The position numbers and the translations under genes were made by a program. 16,416 nucleotides of DNA from an uncultured Christensenella sp. Its GTDB lineage: Bacteria > Bacillota > Clostridia > Christensenellales > Pumilibacteraceae. The stretch spans positions 92,946 to 109,361 of the forward strand of contig CAJUGC010000007.1 of assembly GCA_910585955.1 (NCBI GenBank), given 5' to 3'. The notes under the pieces are model-generated. The model saw only the letters and a list, made by a program, of their open reading frames with translations, did not search any database and was not told where the DNA came from. This document shows positions 6,784 through 12,999 of this stretch, piece after piece (within the stretch, counting starts at the first letter, position 1; every line of letters starts with the position of its first letter).

Positions 6784-7056
6784 TTAATCTTTGTAAATTT
6801 TGCTTCTGTGCCCTACTTCAAGTACAAGAATTGTTATTATTTCGTCTTTAATATCGGCTAAAATGCGATAGTCGCCTACTCTGTATCTCCATTCGCCGCT
6901 ATGGTTCGCTGTTAAGCCTTTACCTTTGTCTCTTGGATTTTCGCAGTTAACAAGATTTTTTTCTATCCAGGATATAATCAGCTTTTTTGTATATGCGTTT
7001 AATTTCGAAAGTTGCTTTAAAGCTTTATCCGTATAAATTACCGAGTATTTAATCAA
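6784..7056 (-). CDS. RelE/ParE-family toxin
   Basis: This 90-aa protein has the RelE/ParE fold pattern: helical N-terminus ALKQLSKLNAYTKKLIISWI, then GEWRYRVGDYRILADI and a final strand ILVLEVGHRSKIY ending near the usual position. RelE toxins cleave mRNA on the ribosome, while ParE toxins act on gyrase; the RVGDYR and HRSKIY pattern is more like RelE. It starts with TTG at 7056, overlapping the antitoxin by 8 nt, with GAGG upstream inside the antitoxin gene. The antitoxin-first, overlapping order is standard and keeps toxin synthesis below antitoxin. It is cargo at the left end of the prophage. Confidence 0.85.
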   Translation of the reverse strand: MIKYSVIYTDKALKQLSKLNAYTKKLIISWIEKNLVNCENPRDKGKGLTANHSGEWRYRVGDYRILADIKDEIITILVLEVGHRSKIYKD

Positions 7057-7270
7057 TTTCTAACAACCTCTTAACTTCGTCATGTGTATAGGTTTTAGGA
7101 TTTGCTTTATATTCTTTCATTGCTTCTTTGTATGCTTCTATATCATACTCTGTCTCGATTTGTTCTAATATGGCTTTTCTAATACATTCTGATACGGTCA
7201 TTCCGTACGCCGCTGCATAGTCTTTTATGGCAGCCATTTCGCTATCGCTTAGTCTTATAGATACGCTCAT
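7049..7270 (-). CDS. RelB-like ribbon-helix-helix antitoxin
   Basis: This 73-aa protein starts MSVSIRLSDSEMAAIKDYA, a ribbon-helix-helix DNA-binding N-terminus. Its acidic, extended C-terminus (EYDIEAYKEAMKEYKANPKTYTHDE) would wrap the toxin. The ATG at 7270 has a GGAGG site. Upstream are a strong promoter and two adjacent palindromes over the -10 box, as expected for autorepression by an RHH antitoxin. It forms an operon with the overlapping toxin. In a prophage the pair may stabilise the element. Confidence 0.85.
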   Translation of the reverse strand: MSVSIRLSDSEMAAIKDYAAAYGMTVSECIRKAILEQIETEYDIEAYKEAMKEYKANPKTYTHDEVKRLLEID

Positions 7271-7292
7271 GTTTTATTACCTCCGTATTTAC

Positions 7293-7329
7293 TGTATTAC
7301 ATTGTACTACATTATATGCTTTTTGTCAA
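7293..7329 (-). promoter_or_regulatory. Toxin-antitoxin promoter and operator
   Basis: TTGACA (7329-7324), a 17-nt spacer and TACAAT (7306-7301) form a strong minus-strand promoter. Two palindromic half-sites, TGTATTACA (7293-7301) and TGTACTACA (7303-7311), lie 10 bp apart over the -10 box. One helical turn of spacing is typical for paired ribbon-helix-helix dimers. Confidence 0.75.
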
Positions 7330-7336
7330 GGTGTTT

Positions 7337-8182
7337 TTAGTATTTATTTTTTGTGAATTTACAATTTGGGTATTTTGAGCAACCGTAAAATTCTCCGTAT
7401 TCCCCTTTTCTTAAAATCAGTTTGCCACCACATCTCGGACAAATTCTTTTTTCTAAGTTTTCCTGTTTTGTTTTTATTCCTTGTATATGTTCTTCTTCCG
7501 TAATGTTATTTTTAGTAGCTTCTTTAATTTTTGTATACCATTTTTTCATTTCTTCTTTTGTAATTTTTACTTCTTCTTCTGTCCATAGTGTTTCCCACAA
7601 ATCTTCTATATTTATAACATTTTCTGCTTCAACTCTTTCTAAATTTGCATTTATGAACACTACAAGACTTTTTATATAAATATTTTTGCCTATTTTATCT
7701 TTTAAATTATAAATGTGCCTTGCGTTTTGTTTTATTGGATTATAGAATGTCTTTTGTTCTCCATAATTATTGAATTGCGTCCATTGATGTTCATATTCTT
7801 TCCCGTAAATATGTCCGCTTCTGTATTTGGTTTCTATTACCCATATTCCGTTTTCGTTTATAAAAATGTGGTCTATTTGACTTGTTTGATTGTTTTTTGT
7901 TTGTACAATAATGTCGTTAATAACATATTGTATTCCTTCTATTGTTTCTCCTAAGACTTTGGCTACTTCTTCTTCCCCTTGTTCTCCGATTCTTTTTATG
8001 CTTTTTTCTTGTAGTTTTTCATAATATTCTTTCCATTTTTCATTCTCTTCTTTATATTCGTTGTTGATATTTGTTTCGTTTTTATTTATATTATCTTTTC
8101 TATGTTTATTATCATATAGTTTTTTAATTATAATAAATGTTACAATTATTGTTATAAAAACTAATATGCTTACACCACCCAT
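7337..8182 (-). CDS. Membrane-anchored NERD nuclease-like protein with C4 zinc ribbon
   Basis: This 281-aa protein has three parts. An N-terminal membrane segment (residues 5-21, VSILVFITIIVTFIIIK) is followed by a charged linker. A NERD domain runs from about residue 65 to 185, with GEQGEEEV, QIDHIFI (Asp104) and WVIETKYRSG (Glu117, Lys119), a PD-(D/E)xK-like arrangement. A topoisomerase-type zinc ribbon has Cys248, Cys251, Cys268 and Cys274 (CPRCGGKL, YGCSKYPNC). NERD domains are predicted nucleases; zinc ribbons of this type bind nucleic acid. The gene is AT-rich and lies 13 nt downstream of the repressor gene, so it is probably expressed in the lysogen. A membrane-bound nuclease expressed from a prophage could act on incoming DNA, but that role is inference. 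Confidence 0.85.
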   Translation of the reverse strand: MGGVSILVFITIIVTFIIIKKLYDNKHRKDNINKNETNINNEYKEENEKWKEYYEKLQEKSIKRIGEQGEEEVAKVLGETIEGIQYVINDIIVQTKNNQTSQIDHIFINENGIWVIETKYRSGHIYGKEYEHQWTQFNNYGEQKTFYNPIKQNARHIYNLKDKIGKNIYIKSLVVFINANLERVEAENVINIEDLWETLWTEEEVKITKEEMKKWYTKIKEATKNNITEEEHIQGIKTKQENLEKRICPRCGGKLILRKGEYGEFYGCSKYPNCKFTKNKY

Positions 8183-8195
8183 GTTTATTTATCCT

Positions 8196-8468
8196 TCATC
8201 TCATGTTTATATTGCTATTATTTATCGTACCTATGTTGTATTTGGAATTTGTTTTTGCTCCGCTTTCGTCTTCGAGTCCTATAAGGTAATCTGCCGTTAC
8301 ATCAAAATAGAGACATATTTTTTTTAGTGTCGTTAGGTCTGGCTCTCTGTATCCTTGTTCGTATCCGGCATAACCTGTTTGTGATATTTTTAGACTACTT
8401 GCTATTTCTTTTTGTGTAATACCTTTTTCTTTTCTTAATTCTTTTAATTTTTTATTTAATGGTTCCAT
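8196..8468 (-). CDS. XRE-family phage repressor
   Basis: This 90-aa protein carries an N-terminal helix-turn-helix: LKELRKEKGITQKEIASSLKIS, then YAGYEQGYREPDLTTLKKICLYFDVTADYLIGL, the classical XRE/Cro-C1 pattern over residues 5-62. A short Asn-rich tail follows, with no peptidase domain. It is transcribed away from a divergent early operon, with three identical palindromes between them, so it is the likely lysogeny switch. No good ribosome binding site precedes the ATG; the candidate promoter would start transcription only a few bases upstream, so the mRNA may be nearly leaderless. Confidence 0.9.
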   Translation of the reverse strand: MEPLNKKLKELRKEKGITQKEIASSLKISQTGYAGYEQGYREPDLTTLKKICLYFDVTADYLIGLEDESGAKTNSKYNIGTINNSNINMR

Positions 8469-8479
8469 AAATGAATTTT

Positions 8480-8508
8480 AACATAAAGTACGCGAAATGC
8501 GTTGACAA
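8480..8508 (-). promoter_or_regulatory. Candidate repressor promoter
   Basis: On the minus strand TTGTCA (8508-8503), a 17-nt spacer and TATGTT (8485-8480) point to the repressor gene. Operator O1 lies between the two boxes. Its arrangement mirrors the early promoter on the other strand. Confidence 0.45.
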
Positions 8509-8549
8509 TACGCGAAACGCGTTGTATACTTAAAGTACGCGAAATGCGT
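8489..8549. promoter_or_regulatory. Three repressor operators (O1-O3)
   Basis: TACGCGAAATGCGT occurs at 8489-8502 and 8536-8549, and TACGCGAAACGCGT at 8509-8522. Each contains the inverted repeat ACGC-N5-GCGT. The centres are 20 and 27 bp apart. O2 fills the spacer of the early promoter, O1 touches its -35 box and O3 lies just downstream of its -10 box. This is the layout of a phage genetic switch; binding by the adjacent XRE protein is inferred. Confidence 0.85.
8502..8530 (+). promoter_or_regulatory. Early (lytic) promoter
   Basis: TTGACA (8502-8507) and TATACT (8525-8530) are 17 nt apart, close to consensus. It drives the plus-strand operon starting at 8585 and is covered by the three operators, so it should be silent in the lysogen. 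Confidence 0.85.
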
Positions 8550-8584
8550 ATTATTGATCATTTTTCCTGGAGGTAAATAAAAAA

Positions 8585-8755
8585 ATGGAAAACAAAGAAA
8601 AAATTAATCAAACGTCTCGTAAGTTTTTGTGCTGTCGTGATTGTGTTTATTATGTTGCTCGTGGGTGTCGTTGGCATAATTGTTTGGTTGTTTCGGATTT
8701 TGTTCCTTGTGAGTTTTTTATTCTTAATGATGTTGAGGAACAGAGCCATGAGTAA
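8585..8755 (+). CDS. Cys-rich small protein, paralogue 1
   Basis: This 56-aa protein is the first gene after the early promoter, with a GGAGG site at 8569-8573. I do not recognise a named family. It contains CRDCVYYVARGC and a later Cys: Cys17-x2-Cys20-x7-Cys28-x13-Cys42, with extra Cys16 and Cys33. The same spacing recurs in the next two proteins, suggesting a small zinc-binding fold. There is no signal peptide or membrane segment, so it is probably cytoplasmic. Its end overlaps the next gene by 8 nt. Being first in the early operon, it may help establish the phage or counter the host. Confidence 0.8.
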   Translation: MENKEKINQTSRKFLCCRDCVYYVARGCRWHNCLVVSDFVPCEFFILNDVEEQSHE

Positions 8756-8990
8756 TAGTTTAGATTTACGTCGAGCAAAGATATATGGTTTTAGGATCCA
8801 TTGGGATCGAAAGTTGCAGAGTTATTACTACATTGATAAAGCTTTCCCGGACCGTCGTGTGTATCTTCATTGTTTTCAGTGTAAATATTTCCTCGAGTCG
8901 GGAACGTGTAAAAATCATAGTATTTCGGTTTTCGCTTATGATACGTCCTGTTCTTCTTTTGAGTTTAGAGAGGGGGTGAAAAATGGATAA
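8748..8990 (+). CDS. Cys-rich small protein, paralogue 2
   Basis: This 80-aa protein starts at ATG 8748, preceded by GAGGA; the frame is open further upstream, but that part overlaps the previous gene and has no good start. The N-terminal 40 residues are basic and aromatic (RIHWDRKLQSYYYIDK). The C-terminal half holds the shared motif Cys42-x2-Cys45-x8-Cys54-x13-Cys68 (HCFQCKYFLESGTC). Function unknown; a zinc-binding nucleic-acid or protein-binding role is possible. It overlaps both neighbours by 8 nt, so translation is coupled. Confidence 0.8.
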   Translation: MSNSLDLRRAKIYGFRIHWDRKLQSYYYIDKAFPDRRVYLHCFQCKYFLESGTCKNHSISVFAYDTSCSSFEFREGVKNG

Positions 8991-9156
8991 TAAAGAAAAT
9001 TTAGATGATGAATACGTTCCTTCTTGGACTGATCGTACTTGTTTTATGTGCAAGTATTATTTAAATCGTTTTTGTCGTTTGAAAGATATTATTGTAGGTC
9101 CGAGCTTTTTTGCTTGTATTTCTTATTCTCCAGATGAGGAAGAGATCAATGAATGA
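8983..9156 (+). CDS. Cys-rich small protein, paralogue 3
   Basis: This 57-aa protein has a G-rich ribosome binding site in the end of the previous gene. Its motif is Cys20-x2-Cys23-x7-Cys31-x13-Cys45 (CFMCKYYLNRFC), matching paralogues 1 and 2. The N-terminus is acidic and so is the C-terminus (PDEEEINE). No known function. It overlaps the next gene by 8 nt (9149-9156). Confidence 0.8.
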   Translation: MDNKENLDDEYVPSWTDRTCFMCKYYLNRFCRLKDIIVGPSFFACISYSPDEEEINE

Positions 9157-9316
9157 GTACATATTTCGGATAATTGATCATGAGAATAACATCCAACATT
9201 TGCTTATTCGAGCGGATCGTCTTGAGCAAGCTCGTAGAATGTTTCGTTCTCAAGCAAAGTATTTCAAACCCGGTTGGGGACTGCTCGGAGTATTCCGTAA
9301 TGTCTCATTGTTTTAG
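9149..9316 (+). CDS. Small protein of unknown function
   Basis: This 55-aa protein starts at ATG 9149 with AGGAAGAG just upstream. It has no cysteines, unlike its neighbours. It reads as a small alpha/beta protein: MNEYIFRIIDHENN, then a helix ADRLEQARRMFRSQAKYF rich in Arg and Gln, and a short hydrophobic tail. It lies in the early operon between Cys-rich genes, overlapping the upstream one. I do not recognise it. Confidence 0.7.
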   Translation: MNEYIFRIIDHENNIQHLLIRADRLEQARRMFRSQAKYFKPGWGLLGVFRNVSLF

Positions 9317-9319
9317 CTT

Positions 9320-9526
9320 ATGAGTTTTGTCGGATCTCATTTAGATTATTGTAAGACCTGTGTTCAGTATATAAAGGTCGGTTCGGCAGAGGATGGAGCG
9401 GAGTATGGAGTGTGCTTCCTTCTTGGTTTGTGTAAGAGGTATAGTCTGGATCGTGCGTGTTCCCTTCATATGCCTAATGAAATTGACTCAAAGAGTGCAT
9501 TAGCTATCGAGCATACGGGCGAATAA
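9320..9526 (+). CDS. Cys-rich small protein, divergent fourth member
   Basis: This 68-aa protein starts 3 nt after the previous stop without a clear ribosome binding site, so it probably depends on coupled translation. It contains YCKTCVQYIKVG (Cys11, Cys14) and then Cys32, Cys38 and Cys47. The CxxC-x-Y start resembles the three upstream paralogues, but the second half has different spacing. The C-terminus is polar. Probably also metal-binding. Function unknown. Confidence 0.72.
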   Translation: MSFVGSHLDYCKTCVQYIKVGSAEDGAEYGVCFLLGLCKRYSLDRACSLHMPNEIDSKSALAIEHTGE

Positions 9527-9558
9527 ATTATGCGTGCCATACGCAGAAGGAGTATATT

Positions 9559-10104
9559 ATGGCGAAGAAAAATGACAAAGTAGTAGAAAAAGTTGAAGAG
9601 ACTAAAGTCTCGGTTAACGCGGTGTATGAGGGGATAGAGCTTCCCTCTCGGTTCGACGATCTCGAGCATACGTTTGTTGTTGCCGGTGTGTGTCGCATGG
9701 AGTCGTTTAAGGATAAAGACGATATTAAACAATCGCGTGTTTCTGTTCGTCTTGTAGATCCTTTTGATGACGAGGATTTCAAGAATATAGAGATTACTCC
9801 GAAATGGGCTAACAGTGGTGGCTTGTTTAAATATCATGCGAAGAAGAAGCTTCGTGAAACGTCCGAGCTTTCGTTTCCTGTTTACATAACTCCGGTTACT
9901 TTTTATTCAAAGAAAGCGGATCAAGAGTTTACTATACCCGGTATCTTTGTTCCGAGTCTGCATACAGACGGGCTTGTAGAGTTCCAAATTCGTCCGGGTT
10001 TTAAAGGTGCTCCGTCCGAAGAGTTGGCTGTATTCCGGTCTCTCGTTGCTACGTTGTGGAACTTTGAGTTTTCGGATTTGCCGGAAGCGCCTGCGGAGGA
10101 TTGA
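9559..10104 (+). CDS. Phage protein, possible ssDNA-binding protein
   Basis: This 181-aa protein has a strong AGAAGGAG site. A charged, lysine-rich N-terminus (residues 1-18) is followed by a beta-rich body (HTFVVAGVCRMESF, SRVSVRLVDPF, SFPVYITPVTFYSKK) and an acidic tail SDLPEAPAED. Filamentous phages need a ssDNA-binding protein to coat replicated strands before coat assembly. The position just upstream of the coat genes and the acidic tail suit that role, but no diagnostic motif is visible and an unrelated structural or replication role is possible. There are no membrane segments. Confidence 0.6.
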   Translation: MAKKNDKVVEKVEETKVSVNAVYEGIELPSRFDDLEHTFVVAGVCRMESFKDKDDIKQSRVSVRLVDPFDDEDFKNIEITPKWANSGGLFKYHAKKKLRETSELSFPVYITPVTFYSKKADQEFTIPGIFVPSLHTDGLVEFQIRPGFKGAPSEELAVFRSLVATLWNFEFSDLPEAPAED

Positions 10105-10108
10105 GTAT

Positions 10109-10273
10109 ATGCTTAATATATTCGCTTTCGTTCTTCTCGCCGCTATTGGCGTATTTATGGTGTATGAGATAATCGGTCTCGTTCAAAAGATTGTTGAGCG
10201 GCGTAAACGCCGAAAAGCAAAATCTAATAAGGAGGTAGACGATAATGACGGGAATACTCACACAGATAATTGA
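10109..10273 (+). CDS. Small single-span membrane protein
   Basis: This 54-aa protein has a GGAGG site 9 nt before ATG 10109, inside the end of the previous gene. One membrane span (residues 3-24, NIFAFVLLAAIGVFMVYEII) is followed by a strongly basic patch RRKRRKAK and an acidic-polar tail. The layout, a single helix with a basic stretch behind it, resembles filamentous phage minor coat or assembly proteins. It overlaps the next gene by 29 nt. The exact role is unknown. Confidence 0.75.
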   Translation: MLNIFAFVLLAAIGVFMVYEIIGLVQKIVERRKRRKAKSNKEVDDNDGNTHTDN

Positions 10274-10487
10274 GCTTCTTGTCGGAGGCATAACCGGTGT
10301 TGCTCAGGGTATTGGTAAAGGACTTTCGGAGCTTGCGCAAAGTATCTTTATGGTGCAGACGGGCGAGACATGGTCGCTTTCGACGTTCGGTGCGCTCATA
10401 ATCATATTTGCCGGTATTTCGCTCGCGATTGGTTTGTCTCGTTGGGTTGTTAACTTCGTAACATCTCTCGGCGCGAGAAACCGTTAA
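10245..10487 (+). CDS. Candidate major coat protein
   Basis: This 80-aa hydrophobic protein has the best ribosome binding site in the cluster (AAGGAGG). An amphipathic Gly-rich half (LLVGGITGVAQGIGKGLSEL) precedes a clear membrane helix at about residues 46-63 (STFGALIIIFAGISLAIGL) and a basic end (RWVVNF..LGARNR). Filamentous phage major coat proteins are short, sit in the inner membrane before assembly and have a basic C-terminus facing the DNA, as seen here. No cleavable signal peptide is obvious. The neighbouring 54-aa protein is the alternative candidate. Confidence 0.65.
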   Translation: MTGILTQIIELLVGGITGVAQGIGKGLSELAQSIFMVQTGETWSLSTFGALIIIFAGISLAIGLSRWVVNFVTSLGARNR

Positions 10488-10571
10488 AAGGTCAAAGCTC
10501 GAGGTGTTGATTTATTGTTTTCCGTTTCCGCTTCGAGCTTTTGTCTTTTGTTCTTTCTAAGGGTGTGTTTT

Positions 10572-11444
10572 ATGGGTAACTTTTCTACGATTGTTCTTAT
10601 TGTTGGATTTGCCTTTTTTCTCTTTTGGTTCTTTGTTCTTCGTAAGTTCAAAGTGCCTAAGATTGGTGCGATCACTATGTTTACCGGCGGTGTAAAGTCC
10701 GGAAAAAGTGCTGTAAGTCTTTATTTCGCTCTTAAGGCGTATAAACGTATTTTAAGGCGTTGGAAGATTTCTTGCTTCTTTTCCCGTTTACGTCGTAAAG
10801 AGTTACCCGAGAAACCTCTTCTTTATTCAAATATTCCTTTGTGTAAGATTGATTACTGTGAATTGACGAGAGATCATCTTTTACGGAAACGTCGTTTAAA
10901 TTTCGGAAGTGTTGTTTTTCTTGATGAAGCTTCTCTTGTAGCCGATAGTATGTTGGGAAAAGAGGTCCGAGATAGTAATATAAACAATAATCTTCTTTTG
11001 TTTTTTAAACTGTTCGGTCATATGACTCACGGCGGCTGTTGTGTTATAAATAGTCACTGTATCAGCGATCTCCACTATGCTCTTAAGAGGACTACTTCTA
11101 CTTACTATTACGTTCATTCTATTGGTCGTATGCCTTTGTTGAAAATAGCTCGGCTTCGTGAGGAAAAGTATAGTGATGATGGAACTGTAGTTAACACTTA
11201 TAACGAAGATGTAGAAGATAGTTTGAAGAAGGTAGCTTTTTCTTCTCGAGTGTTTAAAAAGTTTGATAGTTTTTGTTTCAGCTATTTTACGGATAATTTG
11301 GCTGTTCAAAATAATGAATTTTATAATACAGAGCGATCACAGTTAAAAGCGCGTAATCTTGTTTCTTTTCGTCCTGCATTTTATGAGCTCTCCGAAGATT
11401 ATAAAAAAGAGGTATCTTTAAATGAGAAAAAAGTCTGTAAGTAA
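10572..11444 (+). CDS. Zot-type phage assembly ATPase (gpI-like)
   Basis: This 290-aa protein is the motor that drives extrusion of filamentous phage through the membrane. The membrane span at residues 6-23 (TIVLIVGFAFFLFWFFVL) is followed by Walker A GGVKSGKS (39-46) and Walker B VVFLDEAS (114-121), the Zot-domain pattern. The region around residues 150-170 (KLFGHMTHGGCCVINSHCISDL) matches the block after Walker B in Zot proteins. I chose ATG 10572 over a TTG at 10515, because the latter would add an unusual hydrophobic leader without a ribosome site. The N-terminal position of the span differs from Zot proteins of Gram-negative phages. It overlaps the next gene by 23 nt. This is the strongest marker that the element is a filamentous phage. 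Confidence 0.9.
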   Translation: MGNFSTIVLIVGFAFFLFWFFVLRKFKVPKIGAITMFTGGVKSGKSAVSLYFALKAYKRILRRWKISCFFSRLRRKELPEKPLLYSNIPLCKIDYCELTRDHLLRKRRLNFGSVVFLDEASLVADSMLGKEVRDSNINNNLLLFFKLFGHMTHGGCCVINSHCISDLHYALKRTTSTYYYVHSIGRMPLLKIARLREEKYSDDGTVVNTYNEDVEDSLKKVAFSSRVFKKFDSFCFSYFTDNLAVQNNEFYNTERSQLKARNLVSFRPAFYELSEDYKKEVSLNEKKVCK

Positions 11445-11775
11445 TTTGTTTGATACTATATTTTGGTATCTTTTGTACTTCCTCCCGGTGCTGTTGTATA
11501 TCCTTTCTTTTGTCTCTCGGTTTATAACAGCTATACCCGCTTTGCCGGCGTTTTTTGATAGTGTAGGTATTGTTTTTAAAGATAACATTATTTACACTAC
11601 CTTGATTGGTATATTCGGTGATGGTGGTGTATTCCCTTTGTTTGGCTCGGACGGACCTTTTCTTATCTTCACTTGGTTTGTATCTGTTTTCTTGATACAT
11701 CTCGCTGTAGATTTTCTTCTTTTTATTCCTCGTTTGGCTCATAAATATATGGATAAATTCTGTCAGAATGATTAA
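11422..11775 (+). CDS. Multi-span membrane protein of the assembly module
   Basis: This 117-aa protein starts inside the end of the ATPase gene with GAGG upstream. Two or three hydrophobic segments are visible: residues 9-35 (LFDTIFWYLLYFLPVLLYIL), a weaker middle part, and 79-103 (FLIFTWFVSVFLIHLAVDFLL). A position between the assembly ATPase and the adsorption protein suggests a membrane partner in assembly, comparable to gpVI-like proteins. No recognisable family motif. Confidence 0.75.
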   Translation: MRKKSVSNLFDTIFWYLLYFLPVLLYILSFVSRFITAIPALPAFFDSVGIVFKDNIIYTTLIGIFGDGGVFPLFGSDGPFLIFTWFVSVFLIHLAVDFLLFIPRLAHKYMDKFCQND

Positions 11776-11790
11776 TGTGAGGTTTATATT

Positions 11791-12987
11791 ATGGTAAGAT
11801 CAAAAAGTAAAATGTTGTATATAACGGCTGTATCGTTGTTCGGTTTGTTCCTTGTAGCTTTTGTTTTATGGGGTGCTTTTACTAAAGATATTTGGGACGC
11901 GAAGGCAGATACTTTGGATAGTCAGTATGTTGGTTCTCCGATTTCTTTTCAGTCTTGGACCGGTAACGATTCCTCTTCAGATAATACATCTTTGCCTACT
12001 CGTGCAGGGTCTGCTAATGGAATGCAAAATCCGCAACGTGTGAATTTCTTCCCTACTTATTCTTTCAGTGTTTCGCTTTCTACAACGCTTCCCGATGGAG
12101 CTGTTCGTGAGCCTGGTGACGGGCATATTCCTTTGTGGTTTAAGCTTGATACATTTTCTATTACTCGTTGGCAGTATGACGACGGATCGAGGCTATTTAC
12201 TTCTCCTATGTCTGCGGATCCTCAGAAGTATGCCTCTGTGTGGAAGAATGTTTATGATTCCTATGACGATTTTTATAGAGTTCAGAATCCTGCTTCGACG
12301 TGGTATCAGTTGAATAACTTTGCGGCTACTTCTCGTGTTTTAGCTGTCAGTTTCCCTCGTGTTACTGTCAACTCGACTTCTGTTCGTCCTACGGCTTTCG
12401 TTTATGCCGATTGTTATAATCCTCAAAATATTCCTCTTTTACAGGTTAATTTTACCTTTCCTAAGACTGTAGGTTTTGGAACGGGAAGTAGTTTTACCGG
12501 TGGTTATAGCTACGATAATTTTACTATTCGGTATACTTATAATGACGGTTTTTATGTCGCTTTTACTATTCTTTTACCTTATTATAATACAGAAGTTTAC
12601 GCAGATATTTATCGTCTTTCCGTTCCTTTTCGGACCTACTATCTTTTAGATCCTGATGGAGATGAGTATCATGCCGGTTTCGGTGCCGGCTATACTGAAG
12701 GTTGGAATGCGGGGCATGACGCTGCTTATGACGAAGCTCATAGGGGTGCTTATGTAGATGGTTATAATACCGGTATAACTGCCGGGTATAATAAAGGCTA
12801 TAATGATGGCGTAGCCAAGAGTAATGATTATACTTTCGTTCGTTTGCTTACGGCTGTTGTTGACGCTCCTATACAGGCTTTCTCCGGACTTATGGACTTT
12901 ACTGTTTTAGGTGTTAATATGAAGAGTTTTTATCTATCTCTTTTGACTGCCTGTGTTATGATTTGTATGTGTAAAATCCTTTTTTAG
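11791..12987 (+). CDS. Adsorption (pIII-like) minor coat protein
   Basis: This 398-aa protein has an N-terminal hydrophobic segment (residues 8-30, MLYITAVSLFGLFLVAFVLW) that can act as signal or anchor. A large beta-rich extracellular part is rich in Ser, Thr, Tyr and Asn. A Gly-Tyr repeat zone at about 292-340 (GAGYTEGWNAG, DGYNTGITAGYNKGYNDG) precedes a C-terminal membrane anchor at about 379-398. The layout (exported domain, flexible Gly-rich linker, C-terminal anchor) is that of filamentous phage tip proteins that bind the host. Similar GYxxGY tracts followed by a VVDAPIQAF-type tail are, from memory, common in Gram-positive phage surface proteins. It has a GAGG ribosome site. It lies after the ATPase and membrane protein, matching morphogenesis order. 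Confidence 0.72.
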   Translation: MVRSKSKMLYITAVSLFGLFLVAFVLWGAFTKDIWDAKADTLDSQYVGSPISFQSWTGNDSSSDNTSLPTRAGSANGMQNPQRVNFFPTYSFSVSLSTTLPDGAVREPGDGHIPLWFKLDTFSITRWQYDDGSRLFTSPMSADPQKYASVWKNVYDSYDDFYRVQNPASTWYQLNNFAATSRVLAVSFPRVTVNSTSVRPTAFVYADCYNPQNIPLLQVNFTFPKTVGFGTGSSFTGGYSYDNFTIRYTYNDGFYVAFTILLPYYNTEVYADIYRLSVPFRTYYLLDPDGDEYHAGFGAGYTEGWNAGHDAAYDEAHRGAYVDGYNTGITAGYNKGYNDGVAKSNDYTFVRLLTAVVDAPIQAFSGLMDFTVLGVNMKSFYLSLLTACVMICMCKILF

Positions 12988-12999
12988 CGAGGTTTGTTT

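Noticed and set aside
10515..10571. TTG-initiated N-terminal extension of the Zot-type ATPase
   Set aside because: The extension has no ribosome binding site and would place a second hydrophobic stretch before the membrane span; ATG 10572 is simpler.
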